Below, in pieces: positions 56,717 to 64,000 of a stretch of 64,000 nucleotides of DNA. A program made the translations under genes and the position numbers. How positions within the stretch are numbered: position 1 is the stretch's first letter; every line of letters begins with the position of its first letter. Location of the stretch: positions 38,680-102,679 of the forward strand of contig CALVBP010000002.1 in assembly GCA_944325825.1 (NCBI GenBank), written 5' to 3'. The stretch is from Candidatus Gastranaerophilales bacterium. GTDB lineage: Bacteria; Cyanobacteriota; Vampirovibrionia; Gastranaerophilales; Gastranaerophilaceae. The notes under the pieces are model-generated. The model made no database searches. It was not told the origin of the DNA and saw only the letters and a program-made list of their open reading frames with translations.

Positions 56717-58276
56717 ATGGAAAGATTTTATACAACGACGGCAATTGACTATGTTAACGGTGCTCCGCATATCGGGCACGCTTACGAAAAAATTCTTACA
56801 GATGTGATTTTCAGACATTATACCCAGAGATGCGAAGATGCATATTTTTTGACCGGAACGGATGAACACGGTATCAAAATCCAGAAAACTTCTGCTGCGC
56901 AAAATCTTACTCCGAAGGAACTTTGCGATATGAATGCCGGAAAGTTTCAGAATTGCTGGAAAGCTCTTGATATTGAATACTCTCAATTTATTAGAACAAC
57001 TGATAAACAACACGAAGAAATCGTGCAAAAGATTTTCAAAAAATTAGTTGATAAAGGAGATATTTACAAAAATTCTTATACCGGTTTGTATTGTTCGGGC
57101 TGTGAAGCTTTTCTAAGCGAAAAAGATTTAACCGAAGACGGTCTCTGTCCTGATCACCTTAAAAAACCGGAAGTTGTCAGCGAAGAAAATTATTTCTTTA
57201 AACTCACAAAATACAAAGATGCTATTATTAAACATATAAAAACGCATCCGGATTTTATTGTACCGGCATTTAGAGCCAACGAGGTTTTAAACCAGCTTGA
57301 AAATATTGAAGATATATCCGTTTCCCGTGCTAAATCCAATGTGTCATGGGGGATTCCGGTGCTCGGGGATGATGAGCAGGTTATCTATGTCTGGATAGAT
57401 GCGCTTTCTAACTACATAACCGCTCTTGGTTATAATCCTGACGGTGAAAGCGGAGAAAAATTTAACAAATACTGGCCTGCCACTGTTCAAGTTATAGGTA
57501 AGGATATTCTTAAATTTCATAGTATTTATTGGATTGCAATCCTTATGGCGCTTGAGCTTCCGCTTCCTAAGCATATTCTTGCACACGGCTGGATTACCAT
57601 TGACCAGACAAAGATGTCAAAGTCTCTGGGTAATGTAATTTCGCCGGAATCTATCTTAGAGGCTTTTAATCTAGAACATCCGGATGCATTAAGATACTAT
57701 ATGGCTTCCGCTGCACCATGCGGTAAAGACGGAAATTATTCAGATGAAGATTTTAAAGAAAAAGTTAATGCCCATCTGGCTAACTCTATGGGAAATCTTC
57801 TTAACAGAACTCTATCTATGCTGGTTAAATATTTTGACGGTAATATCAAACCGGAGTTCAAAGTTCAATCAGAACTCTATAATAAAGCGCTTGAAACAGT
57901 AAAAGCAGTGAAACACCATTTTGATTATTTTGAGGTTCAGGAAGCTGCTCTTAGAATAACCGAACTTGTGGATTTAACAAACAAGTACGTAACGGATAAT
58001 GCGCCGTGGACTCTGGCTAAAGAGGGTCAAATGGATAAATGCGGACAGGTTCTGACCACTGTGCTTGAGATTATGTGCATAATTTCATCCCTCATCTACC
58101 CTTATTGCCCAAATATTGCAAAGGCTATGGCTGAACAGTTATCATATGATTTGAAAATAAAACTTGATGATTTGAGCTGCGACAACCTTAAAGCAGGTCA
58201 CCTAATTGATAAGGAAAATATTAAACCTGTATTTTTGAGAATGGACAGTGAACTTGCTGATAAAGGCAAAAAGTAA
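56717..58276 (+). CDS. metG: Methionyl-tRNA synthetase
   Basis: A 519-residue class I synthetase charging tRNA-Met. It has the HIGH motif in GAPHIGHAYEKI, the catalytic TGTDEHGIKI, a two-knuckle CSGC zinc segment (GLYCSGCEAFL), and KMSKS in DQTKMSKSLGN. The C-terminal dimerisation/tRNA-binding domain seen in longer MetRS is absent. The ATG at 56717 follows AGAAGAGG; the frame extends 26 codons further upstream without a ribosome-binding site. TGCTATAAT near 56680 is an extended -10. Confidence 0.96.
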   Translation: MERFYTTTAIDYVNGAPHIGHAYEKILTDVIFRHYTQRCEDAYFLTGTDEHGIKIQKTSAAQNLTPKELCDMNAGKFQNCWKALDIEYSQFIRTTDKQHEEIVQKIFKKLVDKGDIYKNSYTGLYCSGCEAFLSEKDLTEDGLCPDHLKKPEVVSEENYFFKLTKYKDAIIKHIKTHPDFIVPAFRANEVLNQLENIEDISVSRAKSNVSWGIPVLGDDEQVIYVWIDALSNYITALGYNPDGESGEKFNKYWPATVQVIGKDILKFHSIYWIAILMALELPLPKHILAHGWITIDQTKMSKSLGNVISPESILEAFNLEHPDALRYYMASAAPCGKDGNYSDEDFKEKVNAHLANSMGNLLNRTLSMLVKYFDGNIKPEFKVQSELYNKALETVKAVKHHFDYFEVQEAALRITELVDLTNKYVTDNAPWTLAKEGQMDKCGQVLTTVLEIMCIISSLIYPYCPNIAKAMAEQLSYDLKIKLDDLSCDNLKAGHLIDKENIKPVFLRMDSELADKGKK

Positions 58277-58285
58277 TAACAGAGA

Positions 58286-59329
58286 TTATTTAATTATTTT
58301 TATATGAAAAATGTTTTTGCTGATTAATTTTTCAGAAAACTCTTTAACAACTTTCCTGAATGTTTTTGCATATTCTCCATCGGGAATTTCAAACGAGAAA
58401 GTTTGTTTAAAATTATCTTGAACAAATTTTTCCAGTCTTGGTTTTAATCCATGAACATCAATATATGTTTTTCTCTGGGCAGCAAGTAGATTTCTGAGAA
58501 GTATAAGATAGTTATGCTCCATTGAATTGGTAAAACTTTTTTTCAATACAGTTTTAGCCAGTTCCTCTTCGGAAGGTGTATTTTTCTTAGAATCATGCCA
58601 TTTAACCTCTTCAATATATTTAAGCTGTTTAAATTTATCTAAAAGTGTACCGGTTGAATAGACTATTGTTGTAGGCTGTTTTGTCATGAAATCCAAAATA
58701 TCTTTTTCCGTAACCCCTTTTATCCCGAGTTCTTTAACTATCTTTTTAATTTTTTCTTCAAAATTTTCCGGTTTTAACATTAATACTACCGGATTTTGAC
58801 AAATAATTCTTACAAAATTATCCGTTTTTGTACCGCTATTCTGCATATATTTTAATATGCCTTCAAAATTACCCTTTACTTTCTCCGGGGCAAGCGAAAA
58901 TAATGGCGGTTGATTAAGCGCACAATTCAGATATTGTTTTGTATCCATGCCATATTTTTGAAAATATTTTGCAGCTTCTCGTATATTGTATTCAAGCCTG
59001 TACGGACTGTGTACGAAAATAGAAGGATGTTTTAACGCTGCACCGACAAGTTGACGCCTTGTTAAACCTTCTTTTTCAAAACGGGAAACAATATTGTTCA
59101 TCTTTTTCAAAATTGTATCTGCACTACTTTGTGAAAGTGAACAAAACTTTTTATCTGCCTCAACAAAAGCTTCTTTTGAATACCCGTCAGCTTTTAGAGC
59201 TTTGTATATATTATCAATATTAGAAAGTGTGTTCTTCTTTGAAACTCGAGTTTTTGAAGATACATTAGACTTTTGCCCGGATATATTATTTCCGGACGTA
59301 AAATTAATCGGTGAAAAATAAATATTCAT
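58286..59329 (-). CDS. mTERF-like helical-repeat protein with N-terminal signature
   Basis: A 347-residue protein. The ATG at 59329 is preferred: it yields MNIYFSPINFTSGNNISG, a signature N-terminus, and lies six bases after the shared upstream motif. From residue 101 three full repeats and a partial fourth recur every 39 residues, each opening with a proline (P102, P141, P180, P219) followed by a hydrophobic trio and two helices (HPSIFVHSPYRLEYNI, PPLFSLAPEKVKGNF, PVVLMLKPENFEEKI). This resembles the mTERF repeat, which binds nucleic acid and is common in eukaryotic organelles but rare in bacteria. Assignment is by pattern only. Confidence 0.6.
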   Translation of the reverse strand: MNIYFSPINFTSGNNISGQKSNVSSKTRVSKKNTLSNIDNIYKALKADGYSKEAFVEADKKFCSLSQSSADTILKKMNNIVSRFEKEGLTRRQLVGAALKHPSIFVHSPYRLEYNIREAAKYFQKYGMDTKQYLNCALNQPPLFSLAPEKVKGNFEGILKYMQNSGTKTDNFVRIICQNPVVLMLKPENFEEKIKKIVKELGIKGVTEKDILDFMTKQPTTIVYSTGTLLDKFKQLKYIEEVKWHDSKKNTPSEEELAKTVLKKSFTNSMEHNYLILLRNLLAAQRKTYIDVHGLKPRLEKFVQDNFKQTFSFEIPDGEYAKTFRKVVKEFSEKLISKNIFHIKIIK

Positions 59330-59334
59330 ACCGG

Positions 59335-59363
59335 ATATAAAAACTCTAAAATTTTTTTTTGCT
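59335..59363 (-). promoter_or_regulatory. Signature-gene upstream motif, copy E
   Basis: Minus strand: AGCAAAAAAAAATTTTAGAG then TTTTTATAT, aligning with copy B without gaps at about 20 of 27 positions, in the short gap between the aldolase stop and the mTERF-like start. Confidence 0.5.
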
Positions 59364-59381
59364 AAGTCAGAACTGAAGTTG

Positions 59382-60359
59382 TCAGAGAAAAAGCCTTGAT
59401 ACAAGATTTTTTATAAATTCTTTATCATAAGAAATCTTCTTTTCTTCCGGAATACAGTTTATAATTTCTTCAATTTTTTCATTAGACAGGTTCAAGTCCG
59501 AGAGAAACCCCGCATAATTTGGATGACAGGAGTGTCTGGCAGCAATATAATAAGGAATTGAATATCCCCATGGAGAGTTTTTATAAATTGTTTTTAAATC
59601 ATCCAGTATTTTCAAAACCGGCTGCATTTTATAATCTTTTGAATAATTATCATTAAGATATTTTATAATCAATTCGGTACATAAATTTCCGGCCCCTCTT
59701 CCCATACCGTAAACACAGCTGTCAATAATAATTTTTCGTTTAATGCCAAGCTTTAAAAGCGCCTTTGTATTTGAAAAAGAAAGCTGCATACTATTATGAG
59801 AATGAAATCCGATACTGATTTCCGAATTTAGATTATTATCAATTAAACTAAAAATTGACACAACGTCTTTTTCATACATATTACCTAAGGTATCAACGAT
59901 AGTTAATCCGTAAGGTTTAATTTGATTTATTTCATCGATTAATTTTAAAAGTTCCTCCTGAGAATAAATATTTGTATGCATAGGATTGGCAAAAACATCG
60001 TAACCAAGATTTTTTAGTTTATATATGTATTCTAAAGCTTCTTTTTGCTTATTTTTCTTAAAAGCAACCCTAATTTTTACTTTTTTATCTTTGCATTCTC
60101 CAAAATTTTCTATTCCATACTCTCCGAAATTAACCATTAAAGTATAATTCCACTCCGGTAAATCTAATTTTTTTAACTCTTCTACAGAGCTAAAAAAAGT
60201 TTTCCCCGGCACAGATTTTTCTTCTTTTAAAAACCCGCATTCAATATAGTCAATTCCTGCAAGGACAAGATTATTTATAATTTCCGAAACTCTATTTTTT
60301 CCGAAATTCCAGTCTATAATATATCCGCCGTCTCTTAAAGTACAATCAAGAATCTTCAT
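59382..60359 (-). CDS. HMGL-like (4-hydroxy-2-oxovalerate aldolase-type) aldolase
   Basis: A 325-residue DRE-TIM metalloenzyme. The N-terminal MKILDCTLRDGGYIIDW is the metal/substrate signature; GFHSHNSMQLSFSNTKALLK and DSCVYGMGRGAGNL hold the metal histidines and the conserved GRGAGN. Relatives cleave or join 2-oxo acids. Related enzymes without a dehydrogenase partner often occur in surface-polysaccharide loci. No partner gene is adjacent. It overlaps the Skp-like gene by 4 bp. Confidence 0.85.
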   Translation of the reverse strand: MKILDCTLRDGGYIIDWNFGKNRVSEIINNLVLAGIDYIECGFLKEEKSVPGKTFFSSVEELKKLDLPEWNYTLMVNFGEYGIENFGECKDKKVKIRVAFKKNKQKEALEYIYKLKNLGYDVFANPMHTNIYSQEELLKLIDEINQIKPYGLTIVDTLGNMYEKDVVSIFSLIDNNLNSEISIGFHSHNSMQLSFSNTKALLKLGIKRKIIIDSCVYGMGRGAGNLCTELIIKYLNDNYSKDYKMQPVLKILDDLKTIYKNSPWGYSIPYYIAARHSCHPNYAGFLSDLNLSNEKIEEIINCIPEEKKISYDKEFIKNLVSRLFL

Positions 60360-60790
60360 TTGATTGATTTAGAAATTTCATCTGTTATATCGTCACCGCC
60401 ATAGAGAACAACACCTTTTGCAATAACCAAATCATACCCCATAGCCTTAGCCTGCGCTACAATTGATGCTGTAATACTTTTATCTATTGCAGCAAGCTTT
60501 TGTTGATATTGTTTTGCGTTAGCCTGTCTTTTTGCCGCAAGTTCTTTATCATATTTTTTAACAAGTTCTTGTTTTTTAGCAGGGTCCGTTTGTTTTTTAA
60601 TATCAGCTTTTGCATTATTTATAAACTGAACAAGCTCTTTACGTTTTGCAGCTTGTTCCTTTTTAAGCGCTTGTACCTGGGCTGACTTATTTACAACCTT
60701 TTGAATATCAACAACCGCAACTTTTTCTACAGCCAGAGTCGAAAGACAAAGAGACAAAAACACTCCGAGCGAAAGAATTTTTTTAATCAT
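60356..60790 (-). CDS. OmpH/Skp-family periplasmic chaperone
   Basis: A 144-residue protein with a signal peptide (MIKKILSLGVFLSLCLSTLA) and the Skp pattern: VAVVDIQKVVNKSAQVQAL, a long coiled-coil tentacle region, and the C-terminal GYDLVIAKGVVLYGGDDITDEIS strand. It probably holds outer-membrane proteins in transit, implying a diderm envelope. The ATG at 60790 follows GGAG by eight bases; a GTG at 60799 is closer. It is coupled to the aldolase gene. Confidence 0.88.
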   Translation of the reverse strand: MIKKILSLGVFLSLCLSTLAVEKVAVVDIQKVVNKSAQVQALKKEQAAKRKELVQFINNAKADIKKQTDPAKKQELVKKYDKELAAKRQANAKQYQQKLAAIDKSITASIVAQAKAMGYDLVIAKGVVLYGGDDITDEISKSIK

Positions 60791-60908
60791 AATATACACT
60801 CCTATAAACTATTCTTAAATATGTATTTTATTATACAGTTTTTCAGAACTAATTACAAATATTGTTTTCAGGTTAGCAAAAAAAATTATGTTCCGGCTTT
60901 ATGACAGT

Positions 60909-62795
60909 ATGTTTATCTCAAATATCAACTCAAATAAATACTATACTTGCAATCCAACCTTTGGAACCACAAATAAATTCCGCACGATAAAAAAGTTTCA
61001 GCTCCAGCCTTCCGATTTTGAAAAAGTTGTGCAAATATCTGACAGTTTTAATAAAGTATCCGAATTTTTTGCCTCCTTGAATGGAATGTTACAGAAAAAG
61101 TTCAAAACTTTATACCCGGGAATTGTTCCGGGGAAAAAAATGAAAGGGTTTTTATTTGACTCTATTTTGAATGAAAAAAATAAAATACTGCAAATAACAC
61201 GATTCAATACTCAAAATAATAGCAATGAACTCTTATCCTTCGGGCTTTTGGATTCTGATAACAAAAATATTTTAAGATATAAAATTGATAAAGACAAAAA
61301 TGTTTTTGTAATGAAAGAAAAAACTAATTCTGATACCGTTGATCCGGATAGTTTATATAAATGGAACCTTGATTCTTTTGCGGAAGAAATGAATTACTTA
61401 GAGCTTTATGCGCAAAATTTTAAAGAAGTTGGACGAAAAACCAACGGAACAGAAAACAAATCCGAAATGCATGAGCTTCTTAACAGAATTAACCTGGTCA
61501 AAAAAAGTCACGGTATGCAAGATGAAATTTGCGAATTATCAGAAATATATAAGGATTTATTAACTGAACTAAACAAAACCCGTGGACGTGACTCTTTAAA
61601 ATTAAAAGAAGAATATTTCAGAAAATTTACCTGTCCACGCTCCAAAAGTATGTTTTTTAAAGACCCGCAAAAGCCTCTATTTTATTCCTATACCAATGCC
61701 AGCAGTATTACGGATAACCGAGCCTGCAAATTGATGATTTGCGACGAAAGCGGAAAGCCGCTTGACGGTTTTTTATGCTTTAAAGACGGTAAAATTTCAA
61801 GAATAAATTCTAACGCACTGAACGCAGCCTTTGTCCGAGGATTTAAGATGGAACCTATTTCAGATGAAACTATTCAGAATCTTAATCTTCCAAACATTAT
61901 CAATATCATAAAAAAAGGACTTGAAGATTTTAAAATCTTTATTATTGCAAAACGGGAAGAAAAATCAAAAAATATCAGACCGTATATAAAACATACCCAA
62001 ACCGGGGAAAATTCTGCCAATCCCGATAAACTTGTTAAAGAGAAAACAAATTCGGTTAAACGTAAAACCCATACTAAAAATACAAAAGTTGTTCAAATTG
62101 GAGCAGAACAACAATCATACAAACTACATGCTGCCCCAAGCCAAAAAGAAGTTATAAACAAAACTGTTTCCCCAAAACATCCGGATATTCCCGCTGAAAA
62201 TACTTCCTTAGAAATAAACCAAGCCGACGGAATGGCAAAAAAAGTTTCTCTTTCCAATATTAATTTATCTTTTATTATTGAAAATTTAAACACATTATTT
62301 GACACACCCGTTGAACAAAGAAGTCCACACTTAATACATGAAAAACTTTCAGACGGGCGAATCTTTTCAGGCAGAATTTCTATGAAAACCTCCGACGGCG
62401 CCGAGCTTACTGTATCTAAGATGAAATCTCCAAGATATGTTGATTTTGTCTACTACTCTATAAAAATATCTGATAATAATACTCATTACACAATTAATCT
62501 TGACCCGGAAATGGGAATGATTCTGGAGAGTACCCCGGAAGGTAAAGTTATTATTGATAAAAGACAACGGGTTCAACACATTTCAAAAAAAGATTTTCTT
62601 GAACAAACTCCGGAAGCTGAAAAACTTGCAGATTATTTAAATGAACTTTTCGAACACAGAACGGAAGGAGAGAAAAAAATAGTTAAATCTAAACTAAAAA
62701 TGCGTGGTATTACGGAAAAAGAACGTGAAAAAGAGGTGCTTAAAGCTATCGGACAAGCTCCGGATATTCCGCTTGATTCTTTTTATAAGCTATAA
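60909..62795 (+). CDS. Large hypothetical protein with N-terminal signature
   Basis: A 628-residue protein of unknown function. Using the ATG at 60909, it starts MFISNINSNKYYTCNPTFGT, a strong signature; the frame also has an ATG seven codons earlier. There are two similar-looking globular parts: about 30-165 and 450-600, each with a strand-rich segment (for example DGRIFSGRISMKTSDGAELT). A basic, low-complexity linker (360-440) joins them. No signal peptide or membrane span. GCAAAAAAAATTATG at 60876-60890 is a partial match to the shared upstream motif. No Shine-Dalgarno is evident. Confidence 0.7.
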   Translation: MFISNINSNKYYTCNPTFGTTNKFRTIKKFQLQPSDFEKVVQISDSFNKVSEFFASLNGMLQKKFKTLYPGIVPGKKMKGFLFDSILNEKNKILQITRFNTQNNSNELLSFGLLDSDNKNILRYKIDKDKNVFVMKEKTNSDTVDPDSLYKWNLDSFAEEMNYLELYAQNFKEVGRKTNGTENKSEMHELLNRINLVKKSHGMQDEICELSEIYKDLLTELNKTRGRDSLKLKEEYFRKFTCPRSKSMFFKDPQKPLFYSYTNASSITDNRACKLMICDESGKPLDGFLCFKDGKISRINSNALNAAFVRGFKMEPISDETIQNLNLPNIINIIKKGLEDFKIFIIAKREEKSKNIRPYIKHTQTGENSANPDKLVKEKTNSVKRKTHTKNTKVVQIGAEQQSYKLHAAPSQKEVINKTVSPKHPDIPAENTSLEINQADGMAKKVSLSNINLSFIIENLNTLFDTPVEQRSPHLIHEKLSDGRIFSGRISMKTSDGAELTVSKMKSPRYVDFVYYSIKISDNNTHYTINLDPEMGMILESTPEGKVIIDKRQRVQHISKKDFLEQTPEAEKLADYLNELFEHRTEGEKKIVKSKLKMRGITEKEREKEVLKAIGQAPDIPLDSFYKL

Positions 62796-62806
62796 AAACA
62801 ACTTTT

Positions 62807-62831
62807 AGCGGATTATGGAATCCGCTTTTTT
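62807..62831. terminator. Intrinsic terminator
   Basis: AGCGGATT, loop ATGG, AATCCGCT, then six Ts; between convergent genes. Confidence 0.9.
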
Positions 62832-62850
62832 AATGCTTCATCTCACTGAT

Positions 62851-63681
62851 TTATAAGCTCATTTTTTGAAATTCTTTTAGGATATTAGAAATAGTATTAT
62901 TTTCTCTTAAAAATTCTTCTTCGTTCAACTGTCTATATATTTCCGGTGTCCAACTGTTATGCAATAAAATTAAAATTGGTTTTTGTGCTTTTACAAAATC
63001 ATAATTGTTCTGTTCAAAGTAGAATTTTCTGTAGAGTTCATCTTTTCTTAATTTTGTACCATTCAATTTCTGCCATAAAATTTCGGGAAATACTTTAAGC
63101 TCAGCAGCTTTAATTACTTGTAATTCTGTATTATTACGTTTTTTTAGAATTTTATCCGTTATGGAGTTTCCTAAAAAATTCCAGGACATCATACGTTTTG
63201 CAAATGGAGTTTTAATCAAACGCATTAAGTAATAGATAAAAGAGGTTTTAAATTTTTTATACAAATTCAACCTCGTTTTTATTCCTCTTTCCCATAGTTT
63301 TAAAACTTTTGCATTTGGTTTGGCGGCAATAAATGCTAAATGAACATTAATAATTGAAAACTCCGCAGAAGGATTAAAAATTTTTTCAACTTCATCCGAC
63401 AAAATAATTGTATCCGCATCAAGCCAAATTCCTCCATATTGTCTTAAAACAGCACATCTTATTGCATCTGCCTGTTTGGACAAAGAAAATTCTTTAAACA
63501 ATATATCATCATAATAATTACTCAACCATTGATTCAAGTTAGAATAATTAAGTATTATTATTTCGTACCCGGGTAAGAATTTTTTCCAACTATTTATACA
63601 TAATCTAATATATGCAGGCATTTTATCTGCCGGTTCCCAAAATGTAAAAATCCTCTGCGGTATATTCTGTTGAATACTCAT
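62851..63681 (-). CDS. GT32-like glycosyltransferase with DXD motif
   Basis: A 276-residue glycosyltransferase. It has IPQRIFTFWEP, then FSLSKQADAIRCAVLRQYGG followed by IWLDADTIIL, which carries the D-x-D metal/nucleotide-sugar site. Relatives transfer sugars in capsule or surface-glycan synthesis. The ATG at 63681 is chosen over the TTG at 63717, because that TTG forms the -35 box of a good promoter whose -10 ends 7 nt before the ATG; it would be leaderless. The C-terminus is basic and has no clear membrane anchor. Confidence 0.88.
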   Translation of the reverse strand: MSIQQNIPQRIFTFWEPADKMPAYIRLCINSWKKFLPGYEIIILNYSNLNQWLSNYYDDILFKEFSLSKQADAIRCAVLRQYGGIWLDADTIILSDEVEKIFNPSAEFSIINVHLAFIAAKPNAKVLKLWERGIKTRLNLYKKFKTSFIYYLMRLIKTPFAKRMMSWNFLGNSITDKILKKRNNTELQVIKAAELKVFPEILWQKLNGTKLRKDELYRKFYFEQNNYDFVKAQKPILILLHNSWTPEIYRQLNEEEFLRENNTISNILKEFQKMSL

Positions 63682-63688
63682 GCCTAAT

Positions 63689-63717
63689 ATTGTATATTTT
63701 CTTTCAATAAAATGCAA
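63689..63717 (-). promoter_or_regulatory. Sigma-70 promoter of a leaderless gene
   Basis: Minus strand: TTGCAT, 17-bp spacer, TACAAT, then 7 nt to the ATG at 63681. No Shine-Dalgarno. Confidence 0.6.
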
Positions 63718-63739
63718 ACATCCGTCTCAGATTGTTCAT

Positions 63740-63816
63740 GCAACTCGCACAAAGCGAATCGTGTCACTATCATCAGGCTAATAAAAACACTCATCTGATA
63801 ATTAGTGTTTTTTTTA
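63740..63816. repeat. 77-bp direct repeat, copy 1
   Basis: Starts GCAACTCGCACAAAGCGAAT and ends TTAGTGTTTTTTTTA; identical to 63924-64000. It includes a terminator-like hairpin (AAAACACT and AGTGTTTT with T-run). Confidence 0.9.
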
Positions 63817-63923
63817 TAAATAACGAGACTCGTGTCTTGTTCGCTCGCTTTTAACGGCAATTCCGCATTTTGCTTCTGTGTTTTCAACACATCGCAAAAC
63901 TGCTCCAGTCTCAGCTCGCTCAC

Positions 63924-64000
63924 GCAACTCGCACAAAGCGAATCGTGTCACTATCATCAGGCTAATAAAAACACTCATCTGATAATTAGTGTTTTTTTTA
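63924..64000. repeat. 77-bp direct repeat, copy 2 (window edge)
   Basis: Exact copy of 63740-63816, 184 bp apart. It runs to the last base of the window, so the repeat unit may be longer or continue as an array. The DNA between the copies (about 63890-63923) matches, in reverse complement, the repeat near tRNA-Gly at 17572-17614. Confidence 0.9.

Noticed and set aside
63684..63923. 79-codon frame at the window end
   Set aside because: It runs through the direct repeats and a terminator and overlaps the glycosyltransferase promoter.
63740..64000. CRISPR array
   Set aside because: Repeats are 77 bp with a 107-bp spacer and contain terminators; only two copies and no cas genes.

Overview
The window is AT-rich bacterial chromosome (64 kb). 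My best guess at the source is a gut member of the Gastranaerophilales (Vampirovibrionia, formerly Melainabacteria), the non-photosynthetic sister lineage of Cyanobacteria. Four things suggest this. Flagellar export genes sit among housekeeping genes. The ATP synthase beta and epsilon genes stand apart from the other atp genes, as in Cyanobacteria. The threonyl-tRNA synthetase lacks a TGS domain. Many hypothetical proteins share a short N-terminal signature that I associate with this group. The taxonomic call is inference; no rRNA is present to settle it.

Layout. 1-2.6 kb: a response regulator, histidine kinase and the start of lipA, all leftward. 2.7-8.0 kb: a divergent block of lineage-specific proteins (an HExxH zincin, an M16-like protein, a coiled-coil protein). 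8.2-10.4 kb: two convergent HD-GYP proteins, one missing its HD pair. 10.6-16.7 kb: a TPR-glycosyltransferase, proC, a lone sugar permease, a GT4 glycosyltransferase and an aminotransferase. 16.7-19.4 kb: a signature protein, tRNA-Gly, a frameshifted membrane-protein gene, yraN and a DUF486 protein. 19.7-22.9 kb: groES and groEL separated by a four-helix-bundle cassette with inverted-repeat ends, then a GC-rich strongly structured stretch that may be an ncRNA, and a small ORF/XRE pair. 23.1-26.5 kb: hypotheticals and a degenerate starch-synthase-like protein. 26.6-40.4 kb: mraY, a flagellar motor-switch/export operon (FliM/N-like, fliO, fliP, fliQ, a CpaC-N-like protein, fliR), a second histidine kinase, folC, adk, tpiA, an FkbH-like protein and atpC-atpD. 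40.6-44.2 kb: gshA, rsmA and a signature protein. 44.3-50 kb: an accessory metabolic cluster (two hydrolases, DUF3737, aldo/keto reductase, LysR). 50.1-64 kb: tRNA-Leu, thrS with a pseudoknot-like leader, tgt, ndk, a TPR protein, metG, an mTERF-like repeat protein, an aldolase, a Skp-like protein, a large signature protein, a glycosyltransferase and terminal direct repeats.

The main new signal is a dispersed set of about eleven proteins without Sec signal peptides. They share an N-terminal pattern (M-x-I-x-x-I, then an aromatic-K/G-S/G/N motif within roughly 20-45 residues). At least six genes, five of them with this pattern, carry a 27-29 bp upstream DNA motif that aligns without gaps in five cases and with one gap in the sixth. 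Several of the proteins carry effector-like folds (HExxH protease, M16-like, HD-GYP, mTERF-like helical repeats). Together this looks like an undescribed regulon of co-targeted proteins. Other themes are leaderless promoters (a -10 box 6-7 nt before ATG) at five genes, and start codons or ribosome-binding sites buried in short perfect hairpins at three genes.
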